Notes under the pieces: generated by a model
Databases searched by the model: none
What the model saw: only the letters and a program-made list of their open reading frames with translations
What the model was told of the DNA's origin: nothing
Made by a program: the position numbers and the translations under genes
Source of the DNA: an uncultured Macellibacteroides sp.
GTDB taxonomy: Bacteria > Bacteroidota > Bacteroidia > Bacteroidales > Tannerellaceae
Assembly: GCF_963667135.1 (NCBI RefSeq)
Contig: NZ_OY762974.1
Location: 2,852,001 to 2,916,000 of the forward strand
DNA: 64,000 bases
Direction: 5' to 3'
Shown here: positions 43,838 to 52,910 of the stretch, piece after piece
Position numbering within the stretch: position 1 is the stretch's first letter
Layout of the letters: every line of letters begins with the position of its first letter

Positions 43838-46417
43838 TTAGAATGAGAATCTAAGTGCGATACGGATGCCGCTTTTTTTAGTATTGGGAGTATCAAGATA
43901 GCTTAATCGTCTGAAATAATCAACGCGGAGTATCTTGAAAATATTTTCAAGTCCGACACTTGCTTCCATATATGGGCTACTTCCCAATGGTTGTGTTCCT
44001 TCAGGAAACATAAAAAGACCGGGAGTCTTCATTGGGTTGTTTTTATCAGTCAGACCTCCGTAAATGGCATTAAATGAAACTACTTCTCGTAATTTAAGCC
44101 AGTTGATGCCTGGTACGCGGTTTAATATCCAACCTTTCATGTAATACGTTACATCCAATGATACATATTGGTCAGTTACAAATTCAAGCGCACTCATCAT
44201 GTGGAATGCTTCCGGCTGAATAGTAACAGACTGGTTGGTATTGGGTAAAATCAATAAAGGGAATGGAGCTTTATCCCAAACCTTACCCCCTTTAACCTTC
44301 GCGTCGATATGACCAAATGATGATAACCAGATTCGTTTTTCTGCGGATACTTCTGTGTGATTATATCCATATTCACTTCCCAATACATTATCTATCCCAA
44401 GTTGGTGCGATATTTTAAATATGGGGGCATCTTTCGACAGGTTGAATGGAGATTCTTTGCCCGCTCTTCCACTGTAAGCCCTTTCGCCTGGGGCAAACCG
44501 TAGTTGAACTCCTGCTTCAGAAGTAGTGATGTCGTTCACCCGGAACATATTTCCTGATGCATCTCTGTGCACATAGCGTAGTGTTCCTGTAGGTTCGTCG
44601 TTTTGATTACGTAACCATGTTTTTATTGTCAGACCATTTAACCATTCTTTTTCGTATGTAAGCATGGTTTTACGGATATAACTCATTTTTGTAATCGGTT
44701 CTCCAACCTTCCATGCTACGAAAATATTATCCTTACTGGTAAAGAGGAAGTCCTGACCAGGTGTGTAAATATCGTATTCGTGCATTAACGACAGGTTATT
44801 GCGGGGTGTTTCTCCCTCGTGATATTGTTTTTTATTGAACGCCCATGTTAACTTCCCGTTGTATTTTAATTTACGATCGGTGGCTCCATAAGCCATATAA
44901 CCGCTGGCAAATAAATGTTTGTGGAAGTTAGCGGTTGTCATCCCTCCAACTCGCATGCGGAAACCTTCAATCTGGTTTGCACTGAAAGTCGTGTTCATAG
45001 GTCCGAAGTCAAATTTACTTGTACTTCGGTCTTTGCCAGTCTGAACGTAGCCGGATATCAGGATTTCGGCAGTTTTTATCATTACATTGAAAGTCGGAAC
45101 CTTTCGTAACTCTGCAAGCAAATCTTTTAAAGCGTTCTCTTTTTCCTTTAAAGGAACATGCCGATTAGCAACCCAAAAACTGTCAGGCTGATTAATTGCG
45201 CTTTCGAGAACGATGTTGCTTCCTAAAATATTAAATACTGAGTCTGGTGGACTTGAGAAGTTATAGCTATTGTAACTACGCATCTGATGTGCGTAAAGCT
45301 GTTGAGTACCTTTAATCACATAGAAATTAATGAAAGTATTTTCCTGATCAAGCACCCATGTGCTGTCAGGCATCTGCTTAAATTCCTGACTTATCCGAAG
45401 ATTGTCTACAAAGTTCAGGTTAATATTTGAAGGTACGTTAAGCAGGAATTTTTTGATGGCATAATTACCATCCAGTGTAATGTATAATCTCCCTGTAAAA
45501 CCATAACTCTGGCTGTTGAATGGAACGAAAGCCAAATCAACGCACTCGTTGTTGCCAACCATTACAGTATCCATGATGTAATACTTGTAATAGGAAGTTG
45601 CCAGTGCAGAGGAGAGTGGACTTACAAATCTATTTAATAATATGTTTATATTATTGTCGAATATGTTGATGCCTTGAAAAATCTCTTGCAAGTTAGCTGT
45701 GATGCCACCTTCATCCAGAGACTTATCTATTCCCTGTAATTTTTGCCCTTTGGTTATAATCTTCTCCGATTTCGGATCCTTACGATAATAAATATCGGAT
45801 AAAGTTTCGCGGACAGAAACTGTAAGAATTGGTTTGCCATTAAATTCAGATGTATCCAGGTAGTTTTTGATAAAACTGAATTTCTTCAAAAACTTATTTT
45901 TATCAAGATTCGGATTAAAATTGTCTAGAGCGATACTTAGTTTTTCGTATCGTTCGGATTGATAAGCATCTTTAGCTTCTATACGGTTTTCGTTTTTTCG
46001 ATCAATTACATTTTTGATCAATTCTACCGCAGGATTATCTTTTTTTGTATACTTTTCTTTTTTAGGTTTGATAACAACTTCCGATATTTGGATAGATGTA
46101 GGGCGAATGAGTACAGAAAGCGCTTCGTTTTTCTTCCCCGAAGAAATAGAAACTCTTTTATTTTCGTATCCCAAAGAAGAAATCAACAACTTTGTAAGCC
46201 CTTTGTCATTTTGAACAGAGAATAGCCCATTATCGTCGGTCATTGTTCCGATCGTTGAATTCTCAAAAATCACTGACACATACGACATCGGTTCTCCTGT
46301 AATGGAATCTTTTACAATTCCAGATGCAGATGTAATTCGTTGAGCTAGTAAATTTGATGTGCTTGTCCCTGCCAATAGAAGGACAAATAGAAATATGTAA
46401 CGGATAATTTTTGCCAT
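43838..46417 (-). CDS. DUF5686 outer membrane protein with carboxypeptidase-like domain
   Basis: An 859-residue protein. Signal peptide (1-26, ending LLAQR), a carboxypeptidase-regulatory-like Ig fold (30-110, SGIVKDSITGEPMSYVSVIF), then the DUF5686 region, a large beta-rich part that ends in an outer membrane barrel with C-terminal Phe (IRIALRFSF). There is no TonB plug, so it is not a classical receptor. Role unknown; the family is nearly universal in Bacteroidetes and often has several paralogues. Likely co-transcribed with nhaC. Confidence 0.87.
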   Translation of the reverse strand: MAKIIRYIFLFVLLLAGTSTSNLLAQRITSASGIVKDSITGEPMSYVSVIFENSTIGTMTDDNGLFSVQNDKGLTKLLISSLGYENKRVSISSGKKNEALSVLIRPTSIQISEVVIKPKKEKYTKKDNPAVELIKNVIDRKNENRIEAKDAYQSERYEKLSIALDNFNPNLDKNKFLKKFSFIKNYLDTSEFNGKPILTVSVRETLSDIYYRKDPKSEKIITKGQKLQGIDKSLDEGGITANLQEIFQGINIFDNNINILLNRFVSPLSSALATSYYKYYIMDTVMVGNNECVDLAFVPFNSQSYGFTGRLYITLDGNYAIKKFLLNVPSNINLNFVDNLRISQEFKQMPDSTWVLDQENTFINFYVIKGTQQLYAHQMRSYNSYNFSSPPDSVFNILGSNIVLESAINQPDSFWVANRHVPLKEKENALKDLLAELRKVPTFNVMIKTAEILISGYVQTGKDRSTSKFDFGPMNTTFSANQIEGFRMRVGGMTTANFHKHLFASGYMAYGATDRKLKYNGKLTWAFNKKQYHEGETPRNNLSLMHEYDIYTPGQDFLFTSKDNIFVAWKVGEPITKMSYIRKTMLTYEKEWLNGLTIKTWLRNQNDEPTGTLRYVHRDASGNMFRVNDITTSEAGVQLRFAPGERAYSGRAGKESPFNLSKDAPIFKISHQLGIDNVLGSEYGYNHTEVSAEKRIWLSSFGHIDAKVKGGKVWDKAPFPLLILPNTNQSVTIQPEAFHMMSALEFVTDQYVSLDVTYYMKGWILNRVPGINWLKLREVVSFNAIYGGLTDKNNPMKTPGLFMFPEGTQPLGSSPYMEASVGLENIFKILRVDYFRRLSYLDTPNTKKSGIRIALRFSF

Positions 46418-46607
46418 TTAACGCTAATTGTTCCTTTAAGGAATAAAATTTGTACAAAGGTACAGGTTTTTTGATATATGAAAACATTTTGAGCTATTAA
46501 TAATCTTTAATGGACAAAGAGGCTCTTTGAAACTTTTAATGAATCAAATGGAATCCTGAAAATTTTAATATAATTATGAACTTTCATAATTAGGACTTTG
46601 AGTTGTT

Positions 46608-46642
46608 AAAGTATATACTTTGGCGACTCAAAGTATATACTT
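46608..46642. repeat. Two palindromes AAAGTATATACTT spaced 22 bases
   Basis: Copies at 46608-46621 (full AAAGTATATACTTT) and 46630-46642. The 22-base spacing is two helical turns, as expected for two dimers bound on one face of the DNA. They lie about 190 bases upstream of the DUF5686 start. Confidence 0.45.
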
Positions 46643-46760
46643 CCAGACCAGAAAATACCGGGGGAAAATCGGCCTTTTATAGCCTTTTTTTCTCCTCTCC
46701 GGGAAAGTTTATATTAAAAACACCTTTCATTCCTTCACTTTTTGAGAAAAAACTGAAAAT

Positions 46761-46803
46761 ACATCCTCTTTTTGAAGGAGGAAAATTCATTTTGGATAAT
46801 TAA
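46761..46803 (+). repeat. Dispersed 43-base repeat, copy 2
   Basis: Partner of 4461-4503 (35 of 43 identical). The hairpin here is CCTCTTT-ttg-AAGGAGG, with sequence changes in both arms relative to copy 1 that keep the pairing. Confidence 0.5.
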
Positions 46804-46856
46804 CCAGGTATTATTCGCAGGCAAATTAACTGTTATAGCTTTTGACTATAAAAATA

Positions 46857-46904
46857 AAAGCGTGATCTGACTGTATATTATTTTACCATGCCAAACCACG
46901 CTTT
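46857..46904 (-). terminator. Possible terminator after maeB
   Basis: Arms AAAGCGTG (46857-46864) and CACGCTTT (46897-46904) with a long 32-base loop, followed on the reverse strand by TTATTTTTA. The long loop makes it a weaker call. Confidence 0.4.
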
Positions 46905-46924
46905 AATTATCACGTCTTTATTTG

Positions 46925-49210
46925 TTAGTTTCCATTATCAATCTGTTCCTGAACGATAGCATCAACAACGGCTACCGTAGTAAGATTCAGAATATCACGT
47001 GTTGAACTTTCAAGGTCTGTGAAATGAATTGGTTTATTTAATCCCATCTGAATCGGACCGATTGATTCAACAACACCCATTTCAAGTAGTAATTTGTAAG
47101 CGCTGTTGGCAGAGCTTAAATTGGGGAATATCAATGTATTAACATCCTTTCCTTTGATTTTGTTAAAAGGATAGGTATCGTCTCTTAATTTCTTGTTGAG
47201 TGCGAAGTTAACCTGCATTTCTCCATCTATCTGAATTTCAGGATAATTATTATGTAGGTGAGTGATCGCATCACGAACCTTTAACGGACTTCCTTGTTTG
47301 TCTGCACCGAAATTCGAATAAGAGATCATCGCCATAGTAGGTTCATGAGCGAAAAACTTTACAGAATCGTGGGTGAGGCGAGCAATGTCAATCAGTACTT
47401 CGGCGGACGGATGTCTGTTAACCAACGTATCTGCCATAAAAAATGTACCTTTTTTCGAAGTAACAATGTTCATCGCTCCGAAATGTTTGTATGAAGGGCG
47501 AATACCGATAATCTGCTCAGCCAATTTAGTCGTTTCCGAATAGCGGCTGTATACACCGGTTATAAATGCATCAGCGTCTCCGGCTGCAACCATCATCATA
47601 CCAAAGCAGTTGCGGTCATACATTTTTTCACTTGCTTCTGCAAAAGTTAATCCTTCACGTTCTTTCTTGTTTAGCAGCATTTCTGCATATTTAAGACGAC
47701 GGTCAGATTCCCGGTCATGACGCAAATTAACTATTTCCATCCCTTCGAGGCTGATGTTTTCTTCTTTAGCGATTTTTTCAAGTCGCTCCTCGTTACCTAA
47801 AAGAATAGGGAAACAGATTCCTTCTGCTTTTGCTTCTGCAGCAGCTTTCAGCATATTAACATGATTGGCTTCGGCAAAAACAACACGTTTGGGATTGGCT
47901 TTAGCCATATCTGTAAACGAACGCAGCATTTTGTTGTCGTATCCCATCATTTCGCGCAGATGGTTTTCGTATAGATTCCAGTCTGTTATGGTTTTACGAG
48001 CTACACCAGATTCTATAGCCGCTTTTGCAACAGCAGTTGACACCCTGGTAAGTAAACGCGGATCAAGAGCTTTTGGGAGAATATAATCTCTACCAAAACT
48101 CATGCGTTTAAGCTTGTAAGCTGCATTTACAACGTCGGGAACAGGTTCTTTGGCCAATCCGGCAATTGCTTTTACCGCGGCTAATTTCATCTCTTCGTTG
48201 ATGGCTTTCGCTCTTACGTCAAGTGCTCCACGGAATATATAAGGGAAACCAAGTACGTTATTTATTTGATTCGGATAATCTGATCGTCCGGTTGCAAAAA
48301 TTAAATCTTTTCTAGAAGCCATTGCTTCGCTGTACGCTATTTCGGGATTTGGATTTGCCAGTGCGAATACGATCGGATTTTCGTTCATGGTCTGAACCAT
48401 TTCCTTCGTTAATACATCGGCAACCGAGAGGCCTAAGAATACATCTGCTCCAACAATAGCTTCAGCCAAAGTATTAACATCTAATGATGTGGCGAATACT
48501 TTTTTTGATGCATTCAAGTCAGTCCGTCTGGTTGAAATAACACCTTTGCTATCACACATAATTATGTTTTCCATCTTTGCCCCAAGCATCACGTATAACT
48601 TGGTACAAGAAGTCGATGCAGCTCCAGCTCCATTCACGACGATTCTCACTTCATCAATCTTTTTACCCGCAATTTCAAGCGCATTAATCAAGCCGGCACC
48701 AGAGATAATGGCAGTACCATGCTGATCATCATGCATAACCGGTATGTCGAGCTCTGCTTTAAGCCTGGTTTCAATTTCAAAACATTCGGGAGCCTTTATA
48801 TCTTCAAGATTAATACCTCCAAAGGTAGGAGCAATGGCTTTTACAGTCTGTATAAATTTGTCAGGATTCTTTTCATCCACTTCTATGTCGAAAACATCGA
48901 TCCCTGCGAATATTTTAAATAAGAGGCCTTTTCCTTCCATAACAGGTTTACCAGCCAAAGGACCTATATCTCCTAAACCTAATACGGCTGTTCCGTTTGA
49001 AATAACAGCAACAAGATTCCCTTTTGCTGTATATTCGTATGCATCTTCCGGATTCTTTTCAATTTCAAGACATGGTTCTGCTACACCTGGTGAATAAGCA
49101 AGGGACAAATCAGCCTGTGTACTATATGGTTTAGTGGGAACAACTTCTATTTTCCCTGGCTTACCTTCGGAGTGATACCGAAGAGCATCTTCTTTTGTAA
49201 TTTTTGCCAT
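46925..49210 (-). CDS. maeB: NADP-dependent malic enzyme, MaeB type
   Basis: A 761-residue enzyme that oxidatively decarboxylates malate to pyruvate with NADP+. The malic N-domain (1-160) has SLAYSPGVAEPC and MEGKGLLFKIFAGIDVFD. The NAD-binding domain (160-410) has VVNGAGAASTSC. A C-terminal phosphotransacetylase-like domain (about 425-755, RVVFAEANHVNMLKAAAEA; AMISYSNFGADKQGS) is regulatory in E. coli MaeB, responding to acetyl-CoA. Full family length. Confidence 0.96.
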   Translation of the reverse strand: MAKITKEDALRYHSEGKPGKIEVVPTKPYSTQADLSLAYSPGVAEPCLEIEKNPEDAYEYTAKGNLVAVISNGTAVLGLGDIGPLAGKPVMEGKGLLFKIFAGIDVFDIEVDEKNPDKFIQTVKAIAPTFGGINLEDIKAPECFEIETRLKAELDIPVMHDDQHGTAIISGAGLINALEIAGKKIDEVRIVVNGAGAASTSCTKLYVMLGAKMENIIMCDSKGVISTRRTDLNASKKVFATSLDVNTLAEAIVGADVFLGLSVADVLTKEMVQTMNENPIVFALANPNPEIAYSEAMASRKDLIFATGRSDYPNQINNVLGFPYIFRGALDVRAKAINEEMKLAAVKAIAGLAKEPVPDVVNAAYKLKRMSFGRDYILPKALDPRLLTRVSTAVAKAAIESGVARKTITDWNLYENHLREMMGYDNKMLRSFTDMAKANPKRVVFAEANHVNMLKAAAEAKAEGICFPILLGNEERLEKIAKEENISLEGMEIVNLRHDRESDRRLKYAEMLLNKKEREGLTFAEASEKMYDRNCFGMMMVAAGDADAFITGVYSRYSETTKLAEQIIGIRPSYKHFGAMNIVTSKKGTFFMADTLVNRHPSAEVLIDIARLTHDSVKFFAHEPTMAMISYSNFGADKQGSPLKVRDAITHLHNNYPEIQIDGEMQVNFALNKKLRDDTYPFNKIKGKDVNTLIFPNLSSANSAYKLLLEMGVVESIGPIQMGLNKPIHFTDLESSTRDILNLTTVAVVDAIVQEQIDNGN

Positions 49211-49278
49211 CGATTTACTAAATATATTGATATTATTATAATTTGATTCTAGTGTGATTATTCTGTTGGTTACGCAGA

Positions 49279-49286
49279 CAAAAGTA
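49279..49286 (-). promoter_or_regulatory. Candidate -7 element of maeB
   Basis: Reverse strand TACTTTTG, 68 bases before the start codon; no good -33 partner. Confidence 0.4.
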
Positions 49287-49390
49287 ACAAATTATTATAT
49301 ATAACCTATGATTTGCTATCAAATAGTTTGTCGATATTTTAAATATCAAATAAGTCGTAACTGTCAGTTAATGTTTTAGTAAAAAAAACA

Positions 49391-49419
49391 GGGAGGAAAA
49401 TACTAATTATTTTCCTCCC
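49391..49419 (-). terminator. Intrinsic terminator after the M16 peptidase
   Basis: A 12-bp perfect stem GGGAGGAAAATA (49391-49402) with TATTTTCCTCCC (49408-49419), followed on the reverse strand by TGTTTTTTTT. Confidence 0.85.
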
Positions 49420-49446
49420 ATAATAACTTAATTGAATGTGAATGAG

Positions 49447-52356
49447 TTAATATCCGAATATTTCTTCCTGACTTAACCGTTGTATTGGACCGTAAGTTGA
49501 TAGCTTTTTCATATCCAATTCCTTTTCGTCCCCAAGTATGCAATAGATATAATTCCGTCCTTTAATCCATTTTTCCTGAAAAGCCTTTAAATCAGCTAAA
49601 GTCATAGTTTGAGCTTGTTCAAATAATTCTTTTCTATTGTCGTGCTTCATCCCAAGATCAGTTGCCTGAATATAAGCCCAAAGTACATCCGATTTGATTA
49701 TTCTTTCAGTGCGCAGACGAGTAATCAGCGCGTCTTTAGCCAGATTAAATGCTTTTTCGGAAAGAGGCATATCGTTAATAATGGAATCGAAAGCCTTAAG
49801 TGCGTCGTCCATTTTATCATTTTGGGTAGCTATGAACGTCCTGAAGATGTATGGATACTTAAGTTTTGAAGGTGTAATAAGATATGCGCCTGCCGAGTAT
49901 GCCAATCCTCTTGCCTCACGCATTTCCTGGAAGACAATTGCATTCATACTTCCGGAAAAATATTCGTTGTACATTGACATTGCAGGGTTTATCGCCTCAT
50001 CAAAAGATTCTCCCCGGTTAGATATCATTGACATATAGATCTGTTTTGCATCATATTTTGCCAGTAATACTTTTGGTTCGGTTATCATTTGTTGTTTGAA
50101 TTCGATGCCTTCGGGTATCGGTAGTAATGTGTTCGGAACCCGGTGAAGACGGTTTATTTCGGTAGTGAAGGTTTCCTGCGTCATAGGTCCGTAGTACAAA
50201 ATCCGATGCTGAAAAGAAGTAATCGAATGAATCTTTTTGACTAATTCTTCAGGATTTAATTGCTTTAGCTCGGATGCTGAAGGGATGTTGACCTCGGGCG
50301 ATTTACTGCCCCATATGCCATATTGCGTTAATTTATTGAAGTTCGTGCTTTGGTTTAACTTGGCATCACCCCGGCTTTTTAATATATCTCCGGCTAAATT
50401 TGTGTAGGCTTCTTTATTAACCTGTGCATCAGCAAGAAGCTGTTCGAATAATTGCAAAGCTTTTGTTGTATTTTCTCCCAGACCACTCAGTGTTACATAT
50501 ACTCTTTCGTTACTGCTAAATACATCGAACGAGCAGGCTAATTTGTAAAACTCCGATTGAATTTGCTTAGGTGTCATTGTGGAAGTTCCCAAATACTTCA
50601 AATACTGAAATGCCGTTCCCAGCAACTTATCATTGTTGTTTCCCATCTCGAATACATACTGAATATAAAAGAGATCATTGGTTATATTCTGTTTGTATAA
50701 AACAGGGACATCCGATTTTACTTTAAATTGAGCCAGATCTTTACTGAAATCGAGAAATACTGGTTCAATTGGAGTAACTTTCGCCGCTTTTATTTCTTCA
50801 AGGAAAGCACTGCTCGTATCCCTGTTCATAAAAATAGGCGTAATTGTAGGTTTGGTTATTTTTAACTCGTTTGAATCCTTTCCCTGACGTTTATAAATGA
50901 CCGCATAGTTGTTTCCAAAATTCTTTTTTGCGAAATCAACCAGTTCGTTTTTAGTAATTTTACTTGTGCGATCTAGCTTACTGATCGCCAATTTCCAGTC
51001 GACGCCATTAATAAATGAATTGACAAACCAATCGGCTATGCCTGCATTACTCTCCATACGGTAAATCTGGTATAGTTTCAGGTTGTTAATTGAGGCTTCA
51101 ATGAGCGACTCATCAAAATCACCTTTTTTAAGCTTTTCGATTTCGCCAAGCAGTAGTTCTTTTGCCTGATCAAGAGTCTGTCCCTGTTTTGGGGTAGCCT
51201 GCATAATGAAAGAACAATAGTCGGCCATGGAGTAAGTACCGGCGTTGGCTTTCAATATTTTCTGTTGCTGAATCAGATTTAAATCAATAAGGCCAGCCTG
51301 ACCGTTACTCATTATTTGTCCGATTAAGTCAAGCATGCCGGTAGAGTCTGCAGCAACTCCCGGAAAGCGCCATCCAAGAACCAGATTTTCAGCCTCCAGT
51401 CCTAAAACTTCAGCTTGTACAGGTTGAGTAATTTCTGCTTCTTTAGGAAGACTAACTGATGGTAAGGAATCATTTTTTTGTAATCCCCCAAAATGAGTAT
51501 TGATAATGGCTATCATTTGGTCAGGATCAAAATCACCGGATAGACAGATGGCCATATTATTAGGTACATACCATGTTTTGTAATACTCCTTGATTGCTTT
51601 AATAGATGGATTCTTTAAATGTTCCTGAGTTCCCAAAACTGTTTGTGTTCCATAGGGATGGTTTGGGAAAAGGGCTGAAAGTAATTTCTCATAAACCTTT
51701 CGGGAGTCTCGGGTAAGCGACATGTTTTTTTCTTCGTATACAGTTTCTAGTTCTGTATGAAATCCTCTTATAACGTTGTCGGAAAAACGTTCTGCCTGAA
51801 TTTTCGCCCAGTTCTCAATCTGGTTCGACGGAATGTCTTCGGTGTAGACAGTCATATCGAATCCTGTGTAGGCATTTGTTCCGTTTGCTCCAATCGCCGC
51901 CATCAGTTTGTCGTATTCGTTAGGAATGGACAGTTTAGAGGCTTTGTACGATATGCTGTCTATTTGTTTGTACAAAGCCTTGCGCTCGGCATCGTCGGTG
52001 GTTTTTCTGTAAATTTCGAAAAGGCGCTCTATTTCATCGAGCATGGGCTTTTCTTGTTCGAAATTTTGAGTACCGAATTTTTGAGTACCTTTAAACATTA
52101 AATGTTCAAAGTAATGGGCGAGACCAGTGTTTGAAGACGGGTCGTTCTTCCCTCCTACACGTACGGCAATGTAGGTTTGGATTCGGGGAGTTTCTTTGTT
52201 AACCGACATGTAGACTTTTAGTCCATTGTCTAAAGTGTAGATTCGGGTTTTGAGCGGATCATTGGGAACAGTTTCATACGGGAGCGTAGATTTACTACAC
52301 GCACTAATTAAAAAAATGAAAATGGAAAGCTGAATTAGTTGAATGATTCTTTTCAT
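49447..52356 (-). CDS. M16-family zinc metallopeptidase (lipoprotein)
   Basis: A 969-residue two-domain inverzincin. A lipobox (FLISACSK, Cys20) predicts a membrane-anchored periplasmic enzyme. The active half has the inverted zinc motif HYFEH (His81, Glu84, His85) and a downstream acidic stretch ELETVYEEKN that supplies the third ligand. The second half (from about 520) repeats the fold without the zinc motif, as in pitrilysin-like proteins. It probably degrades peptides released from the outer membrane or periplasm. Single-gene transcript with promoter and terminator. Confidence 0.93.
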   Translation of the reverse strand: MKRIIQLIQLSIFIFLISACSKSTLPYETVPNDPLKTRIYTLDNGLKVYMSVNKETPRIQTYIAVRVGGKNDPSSNTGLAHYFEHLMFKGTQKFGTQNFEQEKPMLDEIERLFEIYRKTTDDAERKALYKQIDSISYKASKLSIPNEYDKLMAAIGANGTNAYTGFDMTVYTEDIPSNQIENWAKIQAERFSDNVIRGFHTELETVYEEKNMSLTRDSRKVYEKLLSALFPNHPYGTQTVLGTQEHLKNPSIKAIKEYYKTWYVPNNMAICLSGDFDPDQMIAIINTHFGGLQKNDSLPSVSLPKEAEITQPVQAEVLGLEAENLVLGWRFPGVAADSTGMLDLIGQIMSNGQAGLIDLNLIQQQKILKANAGTYSMADYCSFIMQATPKQGQTLDQAKELLLGEIEKLKKGDFDESLIEASINNLKLYQIYRMESNAGIADWFVNSFINGVDWKLAISKLDRTSKITKNELVDFAKKNFGNNYAVIYKRQGKDSNELKITKPTITPIFMNRDTSSAFLEEIKAAKVTPIEPVFLDFSKDLAQFKVKSDVPVLYKQNITNDLFYIQYVFEMGNNNDKLLGTAFQYLKYLGTSTMTPKQIQSEFYKLACSFDVFSSNERVYVTLSGLGENTTKALQLFEQLLADAQVNKEAYTNLAGDILKSRGDAKLNQSTNFNKLTQYGIWGSKSPEVNIPSASELKQLNPEELVKKIHSITSFQHRILYYGPMTQETFTTEINRLHRVPNTLLPIPEGIEFKQQMITEPKVLLAKYDAKQIYMSMISNRGESFDEAINPAMSMYNEYFSGSMNAIVFQEMREARGLAYSAGAYLITPSKLKYPYIFRTFIATQNDKMDDALKAFDSIINDMPLSEKAFNLAKDALITRLRTERIIKSDVLWAYIQATDLGMKHDNRKELFEQAQTMTLADLKAFQEKWIKGRNYIYCILGDEKELDMKKLSTYGPIQRLSQEEIFGY

Positions 52357-52380
52357 AAGGTTGTGATATAGATGATTTTA

Positions 52381-52412
52381 CAAACATAGTAATTAGTTTT
52401 ACATTTATCAAA
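52381..52412 (-). promoter_or_regulatory. Promoter of the M16 peptidase gene
   Basis: Reverse strand TTTG (52409-52412), 20 bases, TATGTTTG (52381-52388): a full consensus match, 25 bases before the start codon. Confidence 0.7.
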
Positions 52413-52422
52413 TAAAAAATGT

Positions 52423-52430
52423 TATCTTTG
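52423..52430 (+). promoter_or_regulatory. -7 element of the His-rich protein/TonB receptor operon
   Basis: TATCTTTG, with a weak TTTT 22 bases upstream. It overlaps the reverse promoter region, so the two divergent units may be regulated together. Confidence 0.45.
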
Positions 52431-52452
52431 CATAGAAAATAATTAACGGTTA

Positions 52453-52806
52453 GTGAAACAAACGCTGCGGACATATCTTAAGTGGTTTTTACCAGTTCTT
52501 TTTGTGACATATTACGGCTTTATTACGCTGTTTATGCACACTCACATCGAGAACGGTGTTACAATTGTTCACTCTCATCCTTTTCACAACCAGGCTAATG
52601 GCCCCAGTCATCACCATACATTATCTGAGATACAGCTTTTTAATGCATTGTCGCATATAAACATTGCTGATGGAGCAGTTCATTCGCTCGATGTTCATTT
52701 ATATTTTGCCCCTTTTCAATCTTTAATAACCCAACCAGTTTGCCCGGGTTATATTTCTCAGTTTTCATGTAGTACATTATTACGTGCTCCTCCTTTAAGA
52801 GGATAA
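52453..52806 (+). CDS. His-rich small membrane-anchored protein
   Basis: A 117-residue protein with a GTG start, one N-terminal membrane segment (about 10-28, WFLPVLFVTYYGFITLFMH) and an extracytoplasmic part with clustered His (HTHIENG, HSHPFHNQ, SHHHT). Such clusters bind transition metals such as Zn2+, Cu2+ or Ni2+. It is followed about 100 bases later by a TonB-dependent receptor, a frequent pairing in Bacteroidetes, so a metal-uptake or metal-sensing accessory is the likely role. Family name not recognised. Confidence 0.65.
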   Translation: MKQTLRTYLKWFLPVLFVTYYGFITLFMHTHIENGVTIVHSHPFHNQANGPSHHHTLSEIQLFNALSHINIADGAVHSLDVHLYFAPFQSLITQPVCPGYISQFSCSTLLRAPPLRG

Positions 52807-52910
52807 ATACCAGCTTTCTTTTTTCCGAATTACCGGGAATACTCCAGGGTTTTGTCTGCTAAAGACAAAGCTTAAAGCCTATTTATTTTTAAATACGTAA
52901 TAATATAATA

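Larger units (their letters stand above)
46418..46924. other. 507-base intergenic region with repeats
   Basis: Contains paired AAAGTATATACTT palindromes, the second copy of the 43-base repeat and a hairpin at the maeB end. No gene is supported; a forward frame over 46603-46803 ends in the repeat-encoded LFEGGKFILDN but otherwise looks random. Confidence 0.5.

Noticed and set aside
46603-46803. 66-codon forward frame as a gene
   Set aside because: Apart from the repeat-encoded tail the residues look random, and no homologous full-length copy exists at the other repeat site.
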